Source: Arsukibacterium sp. MJ3
Lineage (GTDB): Bacteria; Pseudomonadota; Gammaproteobacteria; Enterobacterales; Alteromonadaceae
Reading direction: 5' to 3'
Assembly (NCBI RefSeq): GCF_000987765.1
Contig: NZ_LAHP01000021.1
Coordinates: 1 to 58,943 of the forward strand
DNA length: 58,943 bases
Part shown: positions 7,284-16,291 of the stretch, one piece after another
How positions within the stretch are numbered: position 1 is the stretch's first letter
How the letters are laid out: every line of letters begins with the position of its first letter
Notes under the pieces: model-generated
Seen by the model: only the letters and a program-made list of their open reading frames with translations
Told to the model about the DNA's origin: nothing
Databases searched by the model: none
Program-made: the position numbers and the translations under genes

Positions 7284-9683
7284 TCAGGCGCTTTCCTGAC
7301 TGCTATACAAAGCTTGCTCTAATTCTGTTATGGCGTTGTCATAACCGTGTTTGCCGCCAAAGGCATTCACCAGTTCTACCATGGTGCCCATGCTATTAAA
7401 CGGCGGCAGCTGCAATATTTTAATGTCTTCAATGTGCACAATGCCGGTGTCGGCATATTTATCCAGCAGGTTTTCCAGCACCTGGCGGGCTGCACCCTGG
7501 TACTTGGTAAAATAATTGCGCTTTTTCACGTTGTTGGCGCGCTCGCGGCGCGACAGCGGCGGCTGATCGTAAACGATGTGGCTGATTAAATCGAATGCAT
7601 CCAGCTCTACCCCAAGCTTTTGTTCAACATCGGCGCGCAGTTCATCCCAAAACACGCCCTGCTCGGCTAATTGCTGAATAATTTCCTGCTTACGCTGGGC
7701 ATTACTCCAGTGCTTAAAGAAATCACTTAAAGTGGCAAACTGCTTTTGCACGCACTGTTTGGTGTAATCGGTTAATGACTCGGTAATAAGCTTGCCGTCG
7801 GGCCCCAAAAACTGCACCCGCTGGCCAATTATGGTCACTGGCTGGCCGGCTACCACAAACTTTTTCCTTTTCTCGCCAGGCCCGGTGGGGCCAGTTACCT
7901 CTCCCGGCATATCTTCAGGCTGTTCACCTTCACCATAAGGCGCGCCTGACTCTTCTACTTCGCCTGGCATGTTTTCCGGCGGCACGGGTTCTTCACCTGG
8001 CTTAGGCTGGTAAATTACCACCGGATCGCCATCAAAGTTTGGGTCTGCAAACAGCTCAGTGGCTTTTTTAAAGTCCATGATGGTAAACCACAGCTTGTCG
8101 TAGTCTTCATTTATGCGGGTGCCACGACCGATAATTTGCTTAAACTCGGTCATCGACTGAATACGTTGATCCAGTACCACCAACTTGCAGGTTTGGGCAT
8201 CTACGCCAGTGGTCATTAATTTGCTGGTGGTGGCAATGACCGGGTAGCGGCTTTCGGGGTTAATAAAATTATCCAGCTCGGCTTTACCTTCGTTGTCATC
8301 GCCGGTAATGCGCATAATATACTTAGCGCTTTCCTGCACCCGCGCCGGGTTTAGGTTTACTAAGGCCTGGCGCATGCGCTCGGCATGGTCAATGTCGTCA
8401 CAAAAGATAATGGTTTTTTGAAACTCACCGGTTTTTTGCAGGTATTCCGTTACCTTTTGTGCCACCAGCTGGGTGCGCTCATCAAACACGATAGTGCGGT
8501 CCATGTCTTTTTGGTTGTAAATGCGATCTTCTATTTCCAGGCCATATTTATCTTTTTGGCCTTTTTTGGGCCGCCAGCCTTGTAAGTCGATGTCAAAATC
8601 AATGCGCACTACTTTGTAGGGCGCTAAGAAGCCATCATCAATGCCTTGTTTTAGCGAGTAAGTAAAAATGGGCTCGCCAAAATAATGAGTGTTGCTGACA
8701 TCTTTGGTTTCTTTCGGGGTGGCGGTTAAGCCGATATGGGTGGCGGTTTTAAAATATTCCAGAATTTCGCGCCAGGCCGAGTCTTCCCGCGCACTGCCAC
8801 GGTGGCACTCGTCTATTACGATTAAATCGAAAAAGTCGGGTGAGAACTCACGGTAGATGTTTTGCTCTTCTTCTGTTCCGGTAACGGCCTGATACAGCGA
8901 TAAGTAAATTTCGTAAGATTTATTAATAGTGCGCTTGGTAATTTTGGTCATGGCCTGACCAAAGGGTTTAAAGTCGTTGTTTTTAGTTTGGTCGACCAGA
9001 ATATTGCGATCGGCTAAAAACAAAATGCGTTTTTTCTGCTTCGACTTCCACAACCGCCATATTATTTGAAAGGCGGTATAGGTTTTACCGGTGCCGGTGG
9101 CCATTACCAATATAATGCGATCCTGGCCGCGTGCTACCGCCTCCACCGTGCGGTTAATGGCGGTCATTTGATAATAACGCGGGCTGCGGCCACTGCCATC
9201 GTCATAATATGGGGTATCAACTAACTGCACCGCGCTGTCTTTAAAACCGTGATGCTGACAATACCAGGCCCACAACTGTGTTGGTGACGGAAATTCAGTC
9301 AAGCTAAGCTCGCGCTCGACAGCGCCACTTAGACCGGTTTTATCATGGAATAAAAAGCCATCACCGTTGCTTGAGAACACAAACAGCACATCTAGCGCTT
9401 CGCTGTAGGCTAATGCTTGCTGCATACCAGAGCCGACACTGTGTTTATTGTCTTTGGCTTCGATTACCGCCAGCGGCAAATTCTTCTTATGATACAGCAC
9501 ATAATCGGCACGACGCTTTTCACCACGGGTGTGCATACGGCCACGCACAATAACGCGACCGGCAGTAAAGGTTAATTCTTCACGAATTTGCGTGTGCAGA
9601 TCCCAACCGGCTTGTTGTATCGCGGGGGTAATAAACTTAGAGCAAATATCACGTTCACTAAGGGGTTTTTTATTCATGCGCAT
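7284..9683 (-). CDS. hsdR: Type I restriction endonuclease HsdR (EcoEI-like)
   Basis: 799 residues, close in size to EcoEI-type R subunits and shorter than EcoR124-type. The N-terminus has a PD-ExK nuclease core (D60, E75-A-K77 in LAVIEAKD). The motor follows: Walker A ATGTGKT at 195-201, the Walker B/DECH box at 291-294, and helicase motif III LTATP. A Pro/Glu/Gly-rich stretch ([17 protein letters not shown] and a second MPGE copy) separates the motor from the helical C-terminal domain that docks on the methylase. It translocates DNA and cuts unmodified phage DNA. First gene of the operon; the start is either the ATG at 9683 or the one at 9677. Confidence 0.95.
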   Translation of the reverse strand: MRMNKKPLSERDICSKFITPAIQQAGWDLHTQIREELTFTAGRVIVRGRMHTRGEKRRADYVLYHKKNLPLAVIEAKDNKHSVGSGMQQALAYSEALDVLFVFSSNGDGFLFHDKTGLSGAVERELSLTEFPSPTQLWAWYCQHHGFKDSAVQLVDTPYYDDGSGRSPRYYQMTAINRTVEAVARGQDRIILVMATGTGKTYTAFQIIWRLWKSKQKKRILFLADRNILVDQTKNNDFKPFGQAMTKITKRTINKSYEIYLSLYQAVTGTEEEQNIYREFSPDFFDLIVIDECHRGSAREDSAWREILEYFKTATHIGLTATPKETKDVSNTHYFGEPIFTYSLKQGIDDGFLAPYKVVRIDFDIDLQGWRPKKGQKDKYGLEIEDRIYNQKDMDRTIVFDERTQLVAQKVTEYLQKTGEFQKTIIFCDDIDHAERMRQALVNLNPARVQESAKYIMRITGDDNEGKAELDNFINPESRYPVIATTSKLMTTGVDAQTCKLVVLDQRIQSMTEFKQIIGRGTRINEDYDKLWFTIMDFKKATELFADPNFDGDPVVIYQPKPGEEPVPPENMPGEVEESGAPYGEGEQPEDMPGEVTGPTGPGEKRKKFVVAGQPVTIIGQRVQFLGPDGKLITESLTDYTKQCVQKQFATLSDFFKHWSNAQRKQEIIQQLAEQGVFWDELRADVEQKLGVELDAFDLISHIVYDQPPLSRRERANNVKKRNYFTKYQGAARQVLENLLDKYADTGIVHIEDIKILQLPPFNSMGTMVELVNAFGGKHGYDNAITELEQALYSSQESA

Positions 9684-9701
9684 TCATATCCGTATGACAA
9701 T

Positions 9702-9711
9702 CAATCGATTG
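9702..9711. promoter_or_regulatory. Perfect 10-bp palindrome 20 bp upstream of hsdR
   Basis: The sequence CAATCGATTG is a perfect inverted repeat within a wider imperfect symmetric region (gacaatCAATCGATTGtatc). It lies just before the first gene of the defence operon, where an operator would be expected. No regulator gene is visible next to it, so the role is speculative. Confidence 0.3.
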
Positions 9712-9767
9712 TATCTGAAATATGTACGGGGTCAATTAAAGATCTTTGGAGCTTTTTGGATAGCATC

Positions 9768-9932
9768 TCACCCTGTATTAGCTGATAAAATTACATCCTT
9801 TAATTTTAAAACATCATAGCCCAGCCCTGCTAACTTCTGGTGGAACAATTGGCCTAGCGCTACGCCCTTAGCCATTTGCTCACCGAGTTTATCGGCCGAC
9901 GCCCACAGCGTTTTTTTGATGTCTTGAAGCAT
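9768..9932 (-). pseudogene. Remnant of a second, different HsdM (N-terminal fragment)
   Basis: The reading frame from the ATG at 9932 begins MLQDIKKTLWASADKLGEQM, which matches the very start of a common HsdM subtype (DIKKTLW-ADKL). After about 18 residues the similarity is lost and the frame ends with a stop at 9768. The intact HsdM of this island has a different N-terminus (TIKSIQDIMRKDVGVDG), so this is not a copy of it. I read it as debris from an earlier type I system at the same locus. The upstream part of the open frame (to 10166) looks non-coding. Confidence 0.5.
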
Positions 9933-10398
9933 TAAAGGTATGTCCTTATATCGTGCATGGTGCACGTTTTTTGTAATAGCCCGGCAAGGTTGCCAGTAAT
10001 ATGCAGGTAATTTAACGTATTTAGAAACAAAGGGGTAGCAACAATCACTGTTAAGCAAAACAACACTTTTTAAGCTGATAGCTGATAGCTGATAGCTGAT
10101 AGCACTTACGCGTTGGGAGCCACGCCCTGATCGAAGAGTTATGTGGTCATGGCAGCAATGGGCCAACCGTTACACCGCTATTTATGCTAAGCGGTTTGAG
10201 CTGGCCATTTGGTTTCATAGTATATTGTGTAGCGTATCATTGGGCCGGCCAACCTGGGGCGCGGGTAAATTGCGTTTAGATATGATTGAATCTTCTCCTG
10301 AAAAAACGCCTCTAAGCGGTCAAACGGTAAAGTTGACGGTTTTGGTAGCTGAAACCTATGCTGACATGCACGCGTTAGCGGCACCTAGGGATTATTTC
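9933..10398. other. Intergenic DNA with no recognised gene
   Basis: Apart from the 7-bp tandem repeat, I see no convincing gene. Open frames on both strands (for example 10141-10455 plus) lack a ribosome-binding site and have no recognisable protein motif. Confidence 0.4.
10074..10101. repeat. Tandem repeat of GCTGATA, four copies
   Basis: Four perfect head-to-tail copies of the 7-mer GCTGATA run from 10074 to 10101, followed by a partial GC. It is probably a slippage-type satellite and could vary in copy number between strains. It does not lie inside a convincing gene. Confidence 0.9.
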
Positions 10399-10686
10399 GG
10401 GCTTCCTGCCCTTCACCCCTTCGGGGCCGCACTAAAGTGCGTTCCAATTTGCTGAGGCTTTCCTGCCTCAGTTCTCTGGACCCGCGCTAACACGGTCCAA
10501 AATTGTTCCAGACAATTTTGTGCTCCCGGCGAATTGGTCGAACTAAGGGTCCTCATCAAGACCTCATCTCGACGCTTAAATGAAAAAGGCCCACGCTTTT
10601 GGTCGAAAGAGGGATTCACTCGCGCCATCCATGGCACTCGCCCGCTGGGTGGCAGAGCCATGCAAAACGGCTATCCTGCCGTTTTG
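10399..10686. repeat. Array of short perfect hairpins beside tRNA-Ser
   Basis: At least eight small inverted repeats follow one another: 10399-10411 (GGGC/GCCC), 10416-10426 (CCCC/GGGG), 10428-10441 (CGCAC/GTGCG), 10452-10471 (CTGAGGC/GCCTCAG), 10478-10498 (GGACC/GGTCC), 10498-10520 (CAAAATTG/CAATTTTG), 10630-10662 (CATGGC/GCCATG) and 10663-10686 (CAAAACGGC/GCCGTTTTG). Three share a loop ending in TCCT between GGC and GCC. This is far more regular than ordinary intergenic DNA. It may be a repeat family tied to tRNA loci, or attachment or transcription-processing structure. Confidence 0.75.
10537..10602. repeat. 66-bp direct repeat, copy 1
   Basis: This segment (gtcgaactaaggg ... cccacgcttttgg) is repeated almost exactly at 10686-10751. 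It contains the left half of the tRNA-Ser terminator hairpin but lacks the right half, so the copy looks like a truncated duplicate of the tRNA 3' flank. Confidence 0.85.
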
Positions 10687-10751
10687 TCGAACTAAGGGTT
10701 CGAACCAAGACCTCATCTCGACGCTTAAATAAAAAAGGCCCACGCTTTTGG
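10686..10751. repeat. 66-bp direct repeat, copy 2
   Basis: Second copy of the repeat at 10537-10602, with about seven differences. This copy leads into the complete terminator next to tRNA-Ser, so it is likely the original. A ggttcgaacc core inside it resembles a tRNA T-loop, which hints that tRNA-derived sequence was involved in the duplication. Confidence 0.85.
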
Positions 10752-10766
10752 CGTGGGCCATTTTTT
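10731..10766 (-). terminator. Rho-independent terminator after tRNA-Ser
   Basis: GGCCCACGC-cttttg-GCGTGGGCC-type stem of 9 bp flanked by A6 and T6 runs, so it can work in both directions. It lies 8 bp beyond the 3' end of the tRNA gene. Confidence 0.9.
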
Positions 10767-10773
10767 ATTTAAT

Positions 10774-10863
10774 TGGCGGAGAGAGAGGGATTCGAACCCT
10801 CGTTAGGAGTTAACCTAAACACACTTTCCAGGCGTGCGCCTTCAGCCACTCAGCCATCTCTCC
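10774..10863 (-). tRNA. tRNA-Ser (anticodon GGA)
   Basis: 90-nt type II tRNA with encoded CCA. The acceptor stem GGAGAGA pairs with TCTCTCC, discriminator G. The anticodon loop reads CTGGAAA with anticodon GGA, the long variable arm is present and the T-loop is GGTTCGAATCC. The 3' end points towards the defence island, the usual orientation for a tRNA gene used as an integration site. Confidence 0.96.
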
Positions 10864-10978
10864 GGAACTTGCGTTGCAAGCGCGGCTATACTAGGGAAAT
10901 TAACTGCGCGCTGCAACTGTTATATGTGTAACACGCTTGTTTATGGCGGCTTTTTAAACAAGCCATGGCTGTTTTAGC

Positions 10979-12037
10979 CTACGCATTGCCCTTTACTTGC
11001 ATTTTCAGCTCTTTTGCAAAGTTAAGCATGCGGTTAAGCGGCACTAATGCTTGCTTGCGTATTGTCTCATCAACAAATATTTCATGGCCGGCAGCATCGG
11101 TTAAGGCGTCTTCAATGGCTTTTAAGCCGTTCATTGCCATCCAGGGGCAATGCGCGCAGCTGCGGCACGTTGCGCCGTTACCGCCGGTTGGGGCTTCGAT
11201 AAAGATGCGGTCTGGCATTTGCTGCTGCATTTTATAAAAAATGCCTTTGTCGGTCGCTACTATAAACATTTTGTTTGGCAGGGTTTGGCTGGCTTTAATT
11301 AGCTGGCTGGTGGAGCCTACTGCATCGGCTAACTGCACTACGCTGTCGGGCGATTCCGGATGCACCAGCACCGCAGCGTCCGGGTATTGCTTTTTCAGCT
11401 CGATAAGGGCGCTGGCTTTAAATTCATCATGCACAATGCAGGCGGCGTCCCATAGCAGCATATCGGCGCCGGTTTGCTTTTGCACGTAGCCGCCCAGATG
11501 CTTATCAGGAGCCCAAAGTATTTTTTTACCCAAGCTGTCGAGATAATCTACTACATCAAGCGCAATAGATGAGGTAACTACCCAATCAGCTCGGGCTTTA
11601 ACCGCGGCTGAGGTATTGGCATATACCACCACTACCCGCTCAGGATGAGCATCGCAAAATGCCGCAAATGGCCCAGCCGGACAGCCTAAATCAAGTGAGC
11701 AGGTAGCCTCTAACGTTGGCATTAATACCGTTTTATTCGGTGTAAGAATTTTCGCGGTCTCGCCCATAAACTTAACGCCAGCGACAATCAGCGTTGTAGC
11801 GGGGTGTTCACTGCCAAAACGGGCCATTTCCAGTGAGTCAGAAACACAACCACCGGTTTCTTCGGCCAGCGCCTGAATTTCCGGATCGGTATAATAATGC
11901 GCCACCAGTACCGCATCTTTTTGCTGTAACAAGGTTTTAATTCTGGCTTTATATGCGTGTTTTTCATCAACAGACAGTGGCATCGGTTTTTTAGGAAAAC
12001 TAAAGTCCTGCTCACGAAAATATATTGACTGCGCCAT
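10979..12037 (-). CDS. nadA: Quinolinate synthase A
   Basis: 352 residues from the ATG at 12037, which has AGGT just upstream; a TTG at 12049 is less likely. NadA condenses iminoaspartate with dihydroxyacetone phosphate to make quinolinate for NAD synthesis, using a [4Fe-4S] cluster. Visible landmarks: [11 protein letters not shown] near the N-terminus, the [12 protein letters not shown] segment with the first cluster cysteine, ACIVHDEF, and the C-terminal [10 protein letters not shown] cysteine cluster. Length and motifs fit the family. It sits downstream of the tRNA-Lys cluster, the same arrangement as cpoB-lysT-nadA in Escherichia coli. Confidence 0.97.
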   Translation of the reverse strand: MAQSIYFREQDFSFPKKPMPLSVDEKHAYKARIKTLLQQKDAVLVAHYYTDPEIQALAEETGGCVSDSLEMARFGSEHPATTLIVAGVKFMGETAKILTPNKTVLMPTLEATCSLDLGCPAGPFAAFCDAHPERVVVVYANTSAAVKARADWVVTSSIALDVVDYLDSLGKKILWAPDKHLGGYVQKQTGADMLLWDAACIVHDEFKASALIELKKQYPDAAVLVHPESPDSVVQLADAVGSTSQLIKASQTLPNKMFIVATDKGIFYKMQQQMPDRIFIEAPTGGNGATCRSCAHCPWMAMNGLKAIEDALTDAAGHEIFVDETIRKQALVPLNRMLNFAKELKMQVKGNA

Positions 12038-12116
12038 AATACCTACCAAATTGCTTGAAATGCCATAGATTATACACTTGGCATGTTAGCAAGGACAGTA
12101 ATTAACGGGTGGTGTT

Positions 12117-12192
12117 TGGTGGGTCGTGCTGGATTCGAACCAGCGACCAATTGATTAAAAGTCAACTGCTCTACCAACTGAGCTAACGACCC
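12117..12192 (-). tRNA. tRNA-Lys (TTT), copy 1
   Basis: 76-nt cloverleaf with encoded CCA. Acceptor GGGTCGT/ACGACCC, anticodon loop CTTTTAA with anticodon TTT, T-loop GGTTCGAATCC. One of four identical genes in tandem between cpoB and nadA. Confidence 0.97.
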
Positions 12193-12211
12193 AAACAGGA
12201 TAAACGTAAAG

Positions 12212-12287
12212 TGGTGGGTCGTGCTGGATTCGAACCAGCGACCAATTGATTAAAAGTCAACTGCTCTACCAACTGAGCTAACGACCC
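12212..12287 (-). tRNA. tRNA-Lys (TTT), copy 2
   Basis: Same 76-nt sequence as copy 1, with encoded CCA. Spacer to copy 1 is 19 bp, and its spacer is nearly identical to that between copies 2 and 3, showing recent tandem duplication. Confidence 0.97.
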
Positions 12288-12306
12288 AAACAGGATATAC
12301 GCGAAG

Positions 12307-12382
12307 TGGTGGGTCGTGCTGGATTCGAACCAGCGACCAATTGATTAAAAGTCAACTGCTCTACCAACTGAGCTAACGACCC
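12307..12382 (-). tRNA. tRNA-Lys (TTT), copy 3
   Basis: Same 76-nt sequence as the neighbours, anticodon TTT, CCA encoded, 19-bp spacer to copy 2. Confidence 0.97.
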
Positions 12383-12408
12383 ACTTCGGTGTACTTGTTT
12401 GTGCGGTT

Positions 12409-12484
12409 TGGTGGGTCGTGCTGGATTCGAACCAGCGACCAATTGATTAAAAGTCAACTGCTCTACCAACTGAGCTAACGACCC
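12409..12484 (-). tRNA. tRNA-Lys (TTT), copy 4 (first in the transcript)
   Basis: Same 76-nt sequence, CCA encoded. Its 26-bp spacer to copy 3 differs from the other two spacers. It is the promoter-proximal gene of the tandem, 139 bp after the cpoB stop. Confidence 0.97.
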
Positions 12485-12595
12485 TAACCGCGGAGGCATA
12501 TCTTACTGATTTACGGCGCCAGTGCAACCGAAAGTTGTTAAAAAGGCAATCATCATGGTCTAACTGCACAAAAAGCCAGCAATATTAAACAGTAA

Positions 12596-12615
12596 AGCTA
12601 ACTTTGGCGTTAGCT
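12596..12615 (-). terminator. Hairpin after cpoB, possible weak terminator
   Basis: AGCTAAC/GTTAGCT 7-bp stem with a 6-nt loop, 8 bp after the cpoB stop, followed on the minus strand by a T-rich but interrupted stretch. It may end the Tol-Pal transcript or merely attenuate it before the tRNA genes. Confidence 0.45.
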
Positions 12616-12623
12616 AATAAGGG

Positions 12624-13415
12624 TTATTTAAGGGCGTCAATACGCTCTTGCGCCAACCGGGCAGAGGTTGCAGTGCTATGCTCGCTGGTTAAACGGCGAT
12701 AAAATCGTAATGCCGCATCTTTGCTGTTTTCCCGCTCTGCCAACTGCCCCAGTTTAAGTAAGGCGTCGGGTACTTTGTTGGAAGTCTCAAAATTAGTCAC
12801 TACCCGCTCAAAGTGGGTTTTCGCTTTTGCCAGTTCATTATTATTAAACAATAACTGACCTAACCAATAATGAGCATTTGGCGCGTAACCAGAGGTTGGA
12901 TAGCTTTGTAAAAAGGCTTCAAATTCAGGAATAGCAGCATCGTATCTGCGGTCTTTTAACACCATATTAACGGCTTTATCATAGGCGTCATTTTCAGACA
13001 TGTTTGATGAGTAAGTCACGGTTGGTGTGGTGTTAACGTTATTGGGTGCAACTGGCTGGCGTGGTTCAGCGCTTTGCAAGGCACCTACTCTGCGGTCAAT
13101 TTCCTGATATAGGTCGCGTTGACGCTGCAGCATTTCGTCCAACTGATAAGTGTGGGTTTCAGTTACCCCACGCAGTTGGCTCACTTCATCCAATAACAGC
13201 TGCAATTGCTGTTGCATTTGCATCTGGCCTTGGGCTCTTGCTTCAACAACCCGTTCAAGTGCCGCCAGGCGCTGCTCTAATGTACCCGAGCTTGGGCTAG
13301 CAAATTGCTGGTTAGTTGCGGTATTTCTGCCCAGCTCAGTAACCGGTGCCGGGTTTGCCCAGGCACCAGTACTCACTAAGGACAGAGCAATCCACAGTTT
13401 TTTATTTACTGTCAT
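12624..13415 (-). CDS. cpoB: Cell division coordinator CpoB (YbgF)
   Basis: 263 residues from the ATG at 13415, which has AGAG 7 nt upstream; a GTG at 13421 is in frame. Periplasmic protein that couples PBP1B peptidoglycan synthesis to Tol-Pal constriction. It has a signal peptide (LWIALSLVSTGAWA), a Gln-rich coiled-coil trimerisation region (about 45-110, with MQMQQQLQLLLDEV), and C-terminal TPR repeats beginning near YDKAVNMVLKDRRYDAAIPE. It is the last gene of the tol operon, 19 bp after pal. Confidence 0.95.
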   Translation of the reverse strand: MTVNKKLWIALSLVSTGAWANPAPVTELGRNTATNQQFASPSSGTLEQRLAALERVVEARAQGQMQMQQQLQLLLDEVSQLRGVTETHTYQLDEMLQRQRDLYQEIDRRVGALQSAEPRQPVAPNNVNTTPTVTYSSNMSENDAYDKAVNMVLKDRRYDAAIPEFEAFLQSYPTSGYAPNAHYWLGQLLFNNNELAKAKTHFERVVTNFETSNKVPDALLKLGQLAERENSKDAALRFYRRLTSEHSTATSARLAQERIDALK

Positions 13416-13440
13416 GATCACTCTTTTTTGTTATTAGCTA

Positions 13441-13959
13441 TTAGTAAGCCAGTACTGCACGACGGTTTTTAGCAAAACCAGTTTCTGAACGTGATCTGTC
13501 AACTGGCTTTTCTTCACCGTAACTAACGGTAGATAACTGGCCTGCAGAAACACCCAGGTTTTGCAAATACAATACCACTGACTGTGCACGACTTTCGCCC
13601 AGGGCGATGTTGTACTCAGGCGTGCCGCGCTCATCACTATGGCCTTCTACGGTAACACGAACACTTGGGTTCGCACGTAAGAAAGTACCATGAGCTTCTA
13701 ATACTTCAACAAACTCAGGACGGATAGTCGCACGGTCGAAGTCGAAATAAATGGTGTTTTCCTGGCGCAATGCTTCCAGTTTCTGGCGCATTTGCTCAGC
13801 AGCACTCATTACTGGCGCTGCAGTTTCAACTTGTACAGTTTCGGTGACCTGTGAAGTATTAGCATCATCAGCAGACGTTGATGATGTTGAACTACAGGCG
13901 GCTAATGTCATCACAGGTACTGCGATTAATAAAGCCTTTAACACTTTGTTTAATTTCAT
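13441..13959 (-). CDS. pal: Peptidoglycan-associated lipoprotein Pal
   Basis: 172 residues. Outer-membrane lipoprotein that binds peptidoglycan and TolB. The lipobox LAAC lies at about residues 19-22 after a short hydrophobic leader, then a Ser/Thr-rich linker. The OmpA-like domain shows IYFDFDRATIRPE, the diaminopimelate-binding VEGHSDERGTPEYN and the C-terminal NRRAVLAY. It lies 35 bp after tolB and 19 bp before cpoB in the same operon. Confidence 0.97.
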   Translation of the reverse strand: MKLNKVLKALLIAVPVMTLAACSSTSSTSADDANTSQVTETVQVETAAPVMSAAEQMRQKLEALRQENTIYFDFDRATIRPEFVEVLEAHGTFLRANPSVRVTVEGHSDERGTPEYNIALGESRAQSVVLYLQNLGVSAGQLSTVSYGEEKPVDRSRSETGFAKNRRAVLAY

Positions 13960-13994
13960 TTTGTTGTCCTTAGTAAGTTAACCACGTTTTTGTT

Positions 13995-15344
13995 TTATAA
14001 AAAAGGTGACCAGGCCGGCGATTTTACTTGTCCATTTATTGCCGGCAGTCGGGCTTTGAAGCGTCCATCCATTGAAACCAGTGCCAACACCTGCGACGAA
14101 CCATGCATGGTGCTGTAAATAATCATTGAACCGTTCGGGGCAATACTGGGTGATTCATCCAGATTGGTTCGGGTTAACACCTGCAAAAAGCGGCTTTGCC
14201 GATCCATTTTTGCAATATGGTATTGGCCTTGAGTCCGGTTTACCATCACAATAGCGCTGCCATCTGGTGTAAAAGCGCCCGCCAAATTCATTTCACCTTC
14301 AAATGTCAAGCGCCTTGTGGTATTTGTTGTTAAATTTACGCTATAAAGCTGTGGATTACCACCTCTGTCGGAACTGAACACAATCTCCTGGCCATCGGGC
14401 GACCAGTTAGGTTCAGTATCAATGGCCCGGTGGTTAGTGATCCGACGTAACGCTTTGGTAGCGATATTCAAAGTATAAATTTCAGGATTACCGTCTTTCG
14501 ACAATACCAACGCCAAACTTGCACCATCCGGTGACCAAACCGGCGCACCATTAATACCAGGGAAGGTGCTCACTACCGAACGACGACCACTGTAAATATC
14601 CTGAATAAAAATTTGTGCCTGGCGCCGCTCAAAGGTGACATAGGCCAGCTTGGTGCCATCAGGTGACCAGTTCGGTGACATCAGTGGCTCTTTTGAGCGC
14701 AGCAAAATCTGCTCATTTACGCCGTCGTAATCCGCAACAACCAGCTGATAAGGGAACTCGTGTTCAGGCCGCACCAGTACATAAGCAATTTTAGTTAAAA
14801 AGGCACCACGCTCGCCGGTCAGCTTTTCATAAACAATATCACTGATCCGATGCGCATACTGTCGAAACTGGTTACCGTTAATAGTGGTTTCTCTGCTATC
14901 CAGTATCTGCTGATTACTGTTCACCAGCTTGCCAGCATTAAGCATTTGTGCGCTTGGCCCACTATTGCCTTTAAGCACATCAATTAGCTCAAAACTTACG
15001 GTGTAACGGTCAATGCCAACTTCATTAATCTGGCCAATTACAATGGCCTCAACGCCTTCACGCACCCAGGCTGCATAATTAATATCGCCAGATTTAGCCG
15101 GTTGCTGTGGCATTTTGATATTAGCCAGCGGACTAAACTTACCGCTGCGCATTAAGTCGGCAGCCACAATTTCAGCCAAATTTTCTGTCGGCCGGGTAGT
15201 ACCATTAAAACTAAAAGGTAAAATGGCAATTGGCCTGGCAGAATCAATACCTTCGGTAATTACTATTTCCAATGACGCCCATACTGCAGCTGGACAAAGC
15301 AACATAGCGAAGAGTAAAAATTTTTTCAGTACGTTAGTTATCAT
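13995..15344 (-). CDS. tolB: Tol-Pal system translocation protein TolB
   Basis: About 449 residues. Periplasmic protein of the Tol-Pal system that links TolA and Pal. A signal peptide ([15 protein letters not shown]) is followed by an N-terminal TolB domain ([18 protein letters not shown]) and a six-bladed propeller marked by repeated WSPDG motifs. The ATG at 15344 overlaps the tolA stop by one base (TGATG); a TTG one codon upstream is also in frame. Operon position between tolA and pal is canonical. Confidence 0.97.
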   Translation of the reverse strand: MITNVLKKFLLFAMLLCPAAVWASLEIVITEGIDSARPIAILPFSFNGTTRPTENLAEIVAADLMRSGKFSPLANIKMPQQPAKSGDINYAAWVREGVEAIVIGQINEVGIDRYTVSFELIDVLKGNSGPSAQMLNAGKLVNSNQQILDSRETTINGNQFRQYAHRISDIVYEKLTGERGAFLTKIAYVLVRPEHEFPYQLVVADYDGVNEQILLRSKEPLMSPNWSPDGTKLAYVTFERRQAQIFIQDIYSGRRSVVSTFPGINGAPVWSPDGASLALVLSKDGNPEIYTLNIATKALRRITNHRAIDTEPNWSPDGQEIVFSSDRGGNPQLYSVNLTTNTTRRLTFEGEMNLAGAFTPDGSAIVMVNRTQGQYHIAKMDRQSRFLQVLTRTNLDESPSIAPNGSMIIYSTMHGSSQVLALVSMDGRFKARLPAINGQVKSPAWSPFL

Positions 15345-16291
15345 CAAAATTCTGGTGCCACCGTTAAAGTAATATCTTTTAATTGATTATAAACATCAGG
15401 ATCAGTTGATACGGGTAACGTACCTGCCCGCTTTACCGCTCTGATAGCAGCCTCTGCTACCAGACGATCACCACTGACATAGCGCACATCGGTAACAAAA
15501 CCGTTGCTAGCCAGCCTGATATTTATGCGGGCGGTTTTACCGCGCATATTTTCATCTACTAATAAATTACGCTGAATCGCATCACGGATCATCGCGGTAT
15601 AGCGTTGCACTTCCGTTACTGCCTGCTGCGCTCTGGCCTGGCGCCGTGATTCCGCTTCTTTAGCCATTTGCTCTTGCATTACTCGTTCACGTTCGGCCTT
15701 TTCTTTATCTTCACGAGCTTTGCGTTCACGTTCAGCTTGCGCTTTGGCTTCCTCTGCAGCGGCCTGGCGACTTCTTTCTTCAGCGGCTGTGGCTGCCGCT
15801 TCCGCTTTTTGTTGTTCTAACTCACGTGCTTTACGCGATTCTTCAGCTTGTTTTGCTTTAGCAGCCTCAACCACTTGCTTCTTTTGTGCCTCTGCAGCGG
15901 CAGCACGAGACTGTTTGGCCTCTGCATCGGCTTGACGTTTTTGTTCTGCAACCCGCTTTAACCGCTGCTCTTCAGCTGCACGGTTCTGTTGTGCTTGCTC
16001 TGCGCGCCGCTCTAATGCCCGAATACGGTCTTCTTCCGCTTTTTTAGCGTCATCCTGGTTTTTCTTTATTTCAGCAACCCGCTGCTCTAACTGTTTGCGA
16101 TCAATAGCCACGGCTTCAATGGGTGCAGGGTTAGCCTCTACACCTTGTTCAGCACTGACCGACATCTCTAGTGTGTCGCGGGTAAAACTGATGCTGGCGC
16201 CAAACACAAGTAGCAAAACAATAGCAACGTGCAACCCAAGCGATTTTGCCAGGTACGTCGTTAGTGCTGGTTTAATCTTATCAAACTTCAT
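15344..16291 (-). CDS. tolA: Cell envelope integrity protein TolA
   Basis: 315 residues. One N-terminal membrane helix (about 15-35, [18 protein letters not shown]) anchors it to TolQR. A long Ala/Glu/Lys/Arg-rich helix of about 150 residues spans the periplasm, and the C-terminal domain (from about 225, [20 protein letters not shown]) contacts TolB and Pal. It transduces proton-motive force to the outer membrane during division. The start overlaps the tolR stop by 11 bp, indicating coupled translation. Shorter than the E. coli protein but normal for this group. Confidence 0.95.
   Translation of the reverse strand: MKFDKIKPALTTYLAKSLGLHVAIVLLLVFGASISFTRDTLEMSVSAEQGVEANPAPIEAVAIDRKQLEQRVAEIKKNQDDAKKAEEDRIRALERRAEQAQQNRAAEEQRLKRVAEQKRQADAEAKQSRAAAAEAQKKQVVEAAKAKQAEESRKARELEQQKAEAAATAAEERSRQAAAEEAKAQAERERKAREDKEKAERERVMQEQMAKEAESRRQARAQQAVTEVQRYTAMIRDAIQRNLLVDENMRGKTARINIRLASNGFVTDVRYVSGDRLVAEAAIRAVKRAGTLPVSTDPDVYNQLKDITLTVAPEF

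Noticed and set aside
1..10100. CRISPR array or Cas1-linked RT
   Set aside because: No regularly spaced repeats and no cas genes are visible around the RT.
10141..10455. 104-residue open frame over the hairpin array
   Set aside because: No ribosome-binding site, no family resemblance, and it is built largely of palindromic repeat DNA.
12278..12499. Open frame reading SLAQLVEQLTFNQLVAGSNPA twice
   Set aside because: It is the translation of two tRNA-Lys genes; this pattern is a common false protein.
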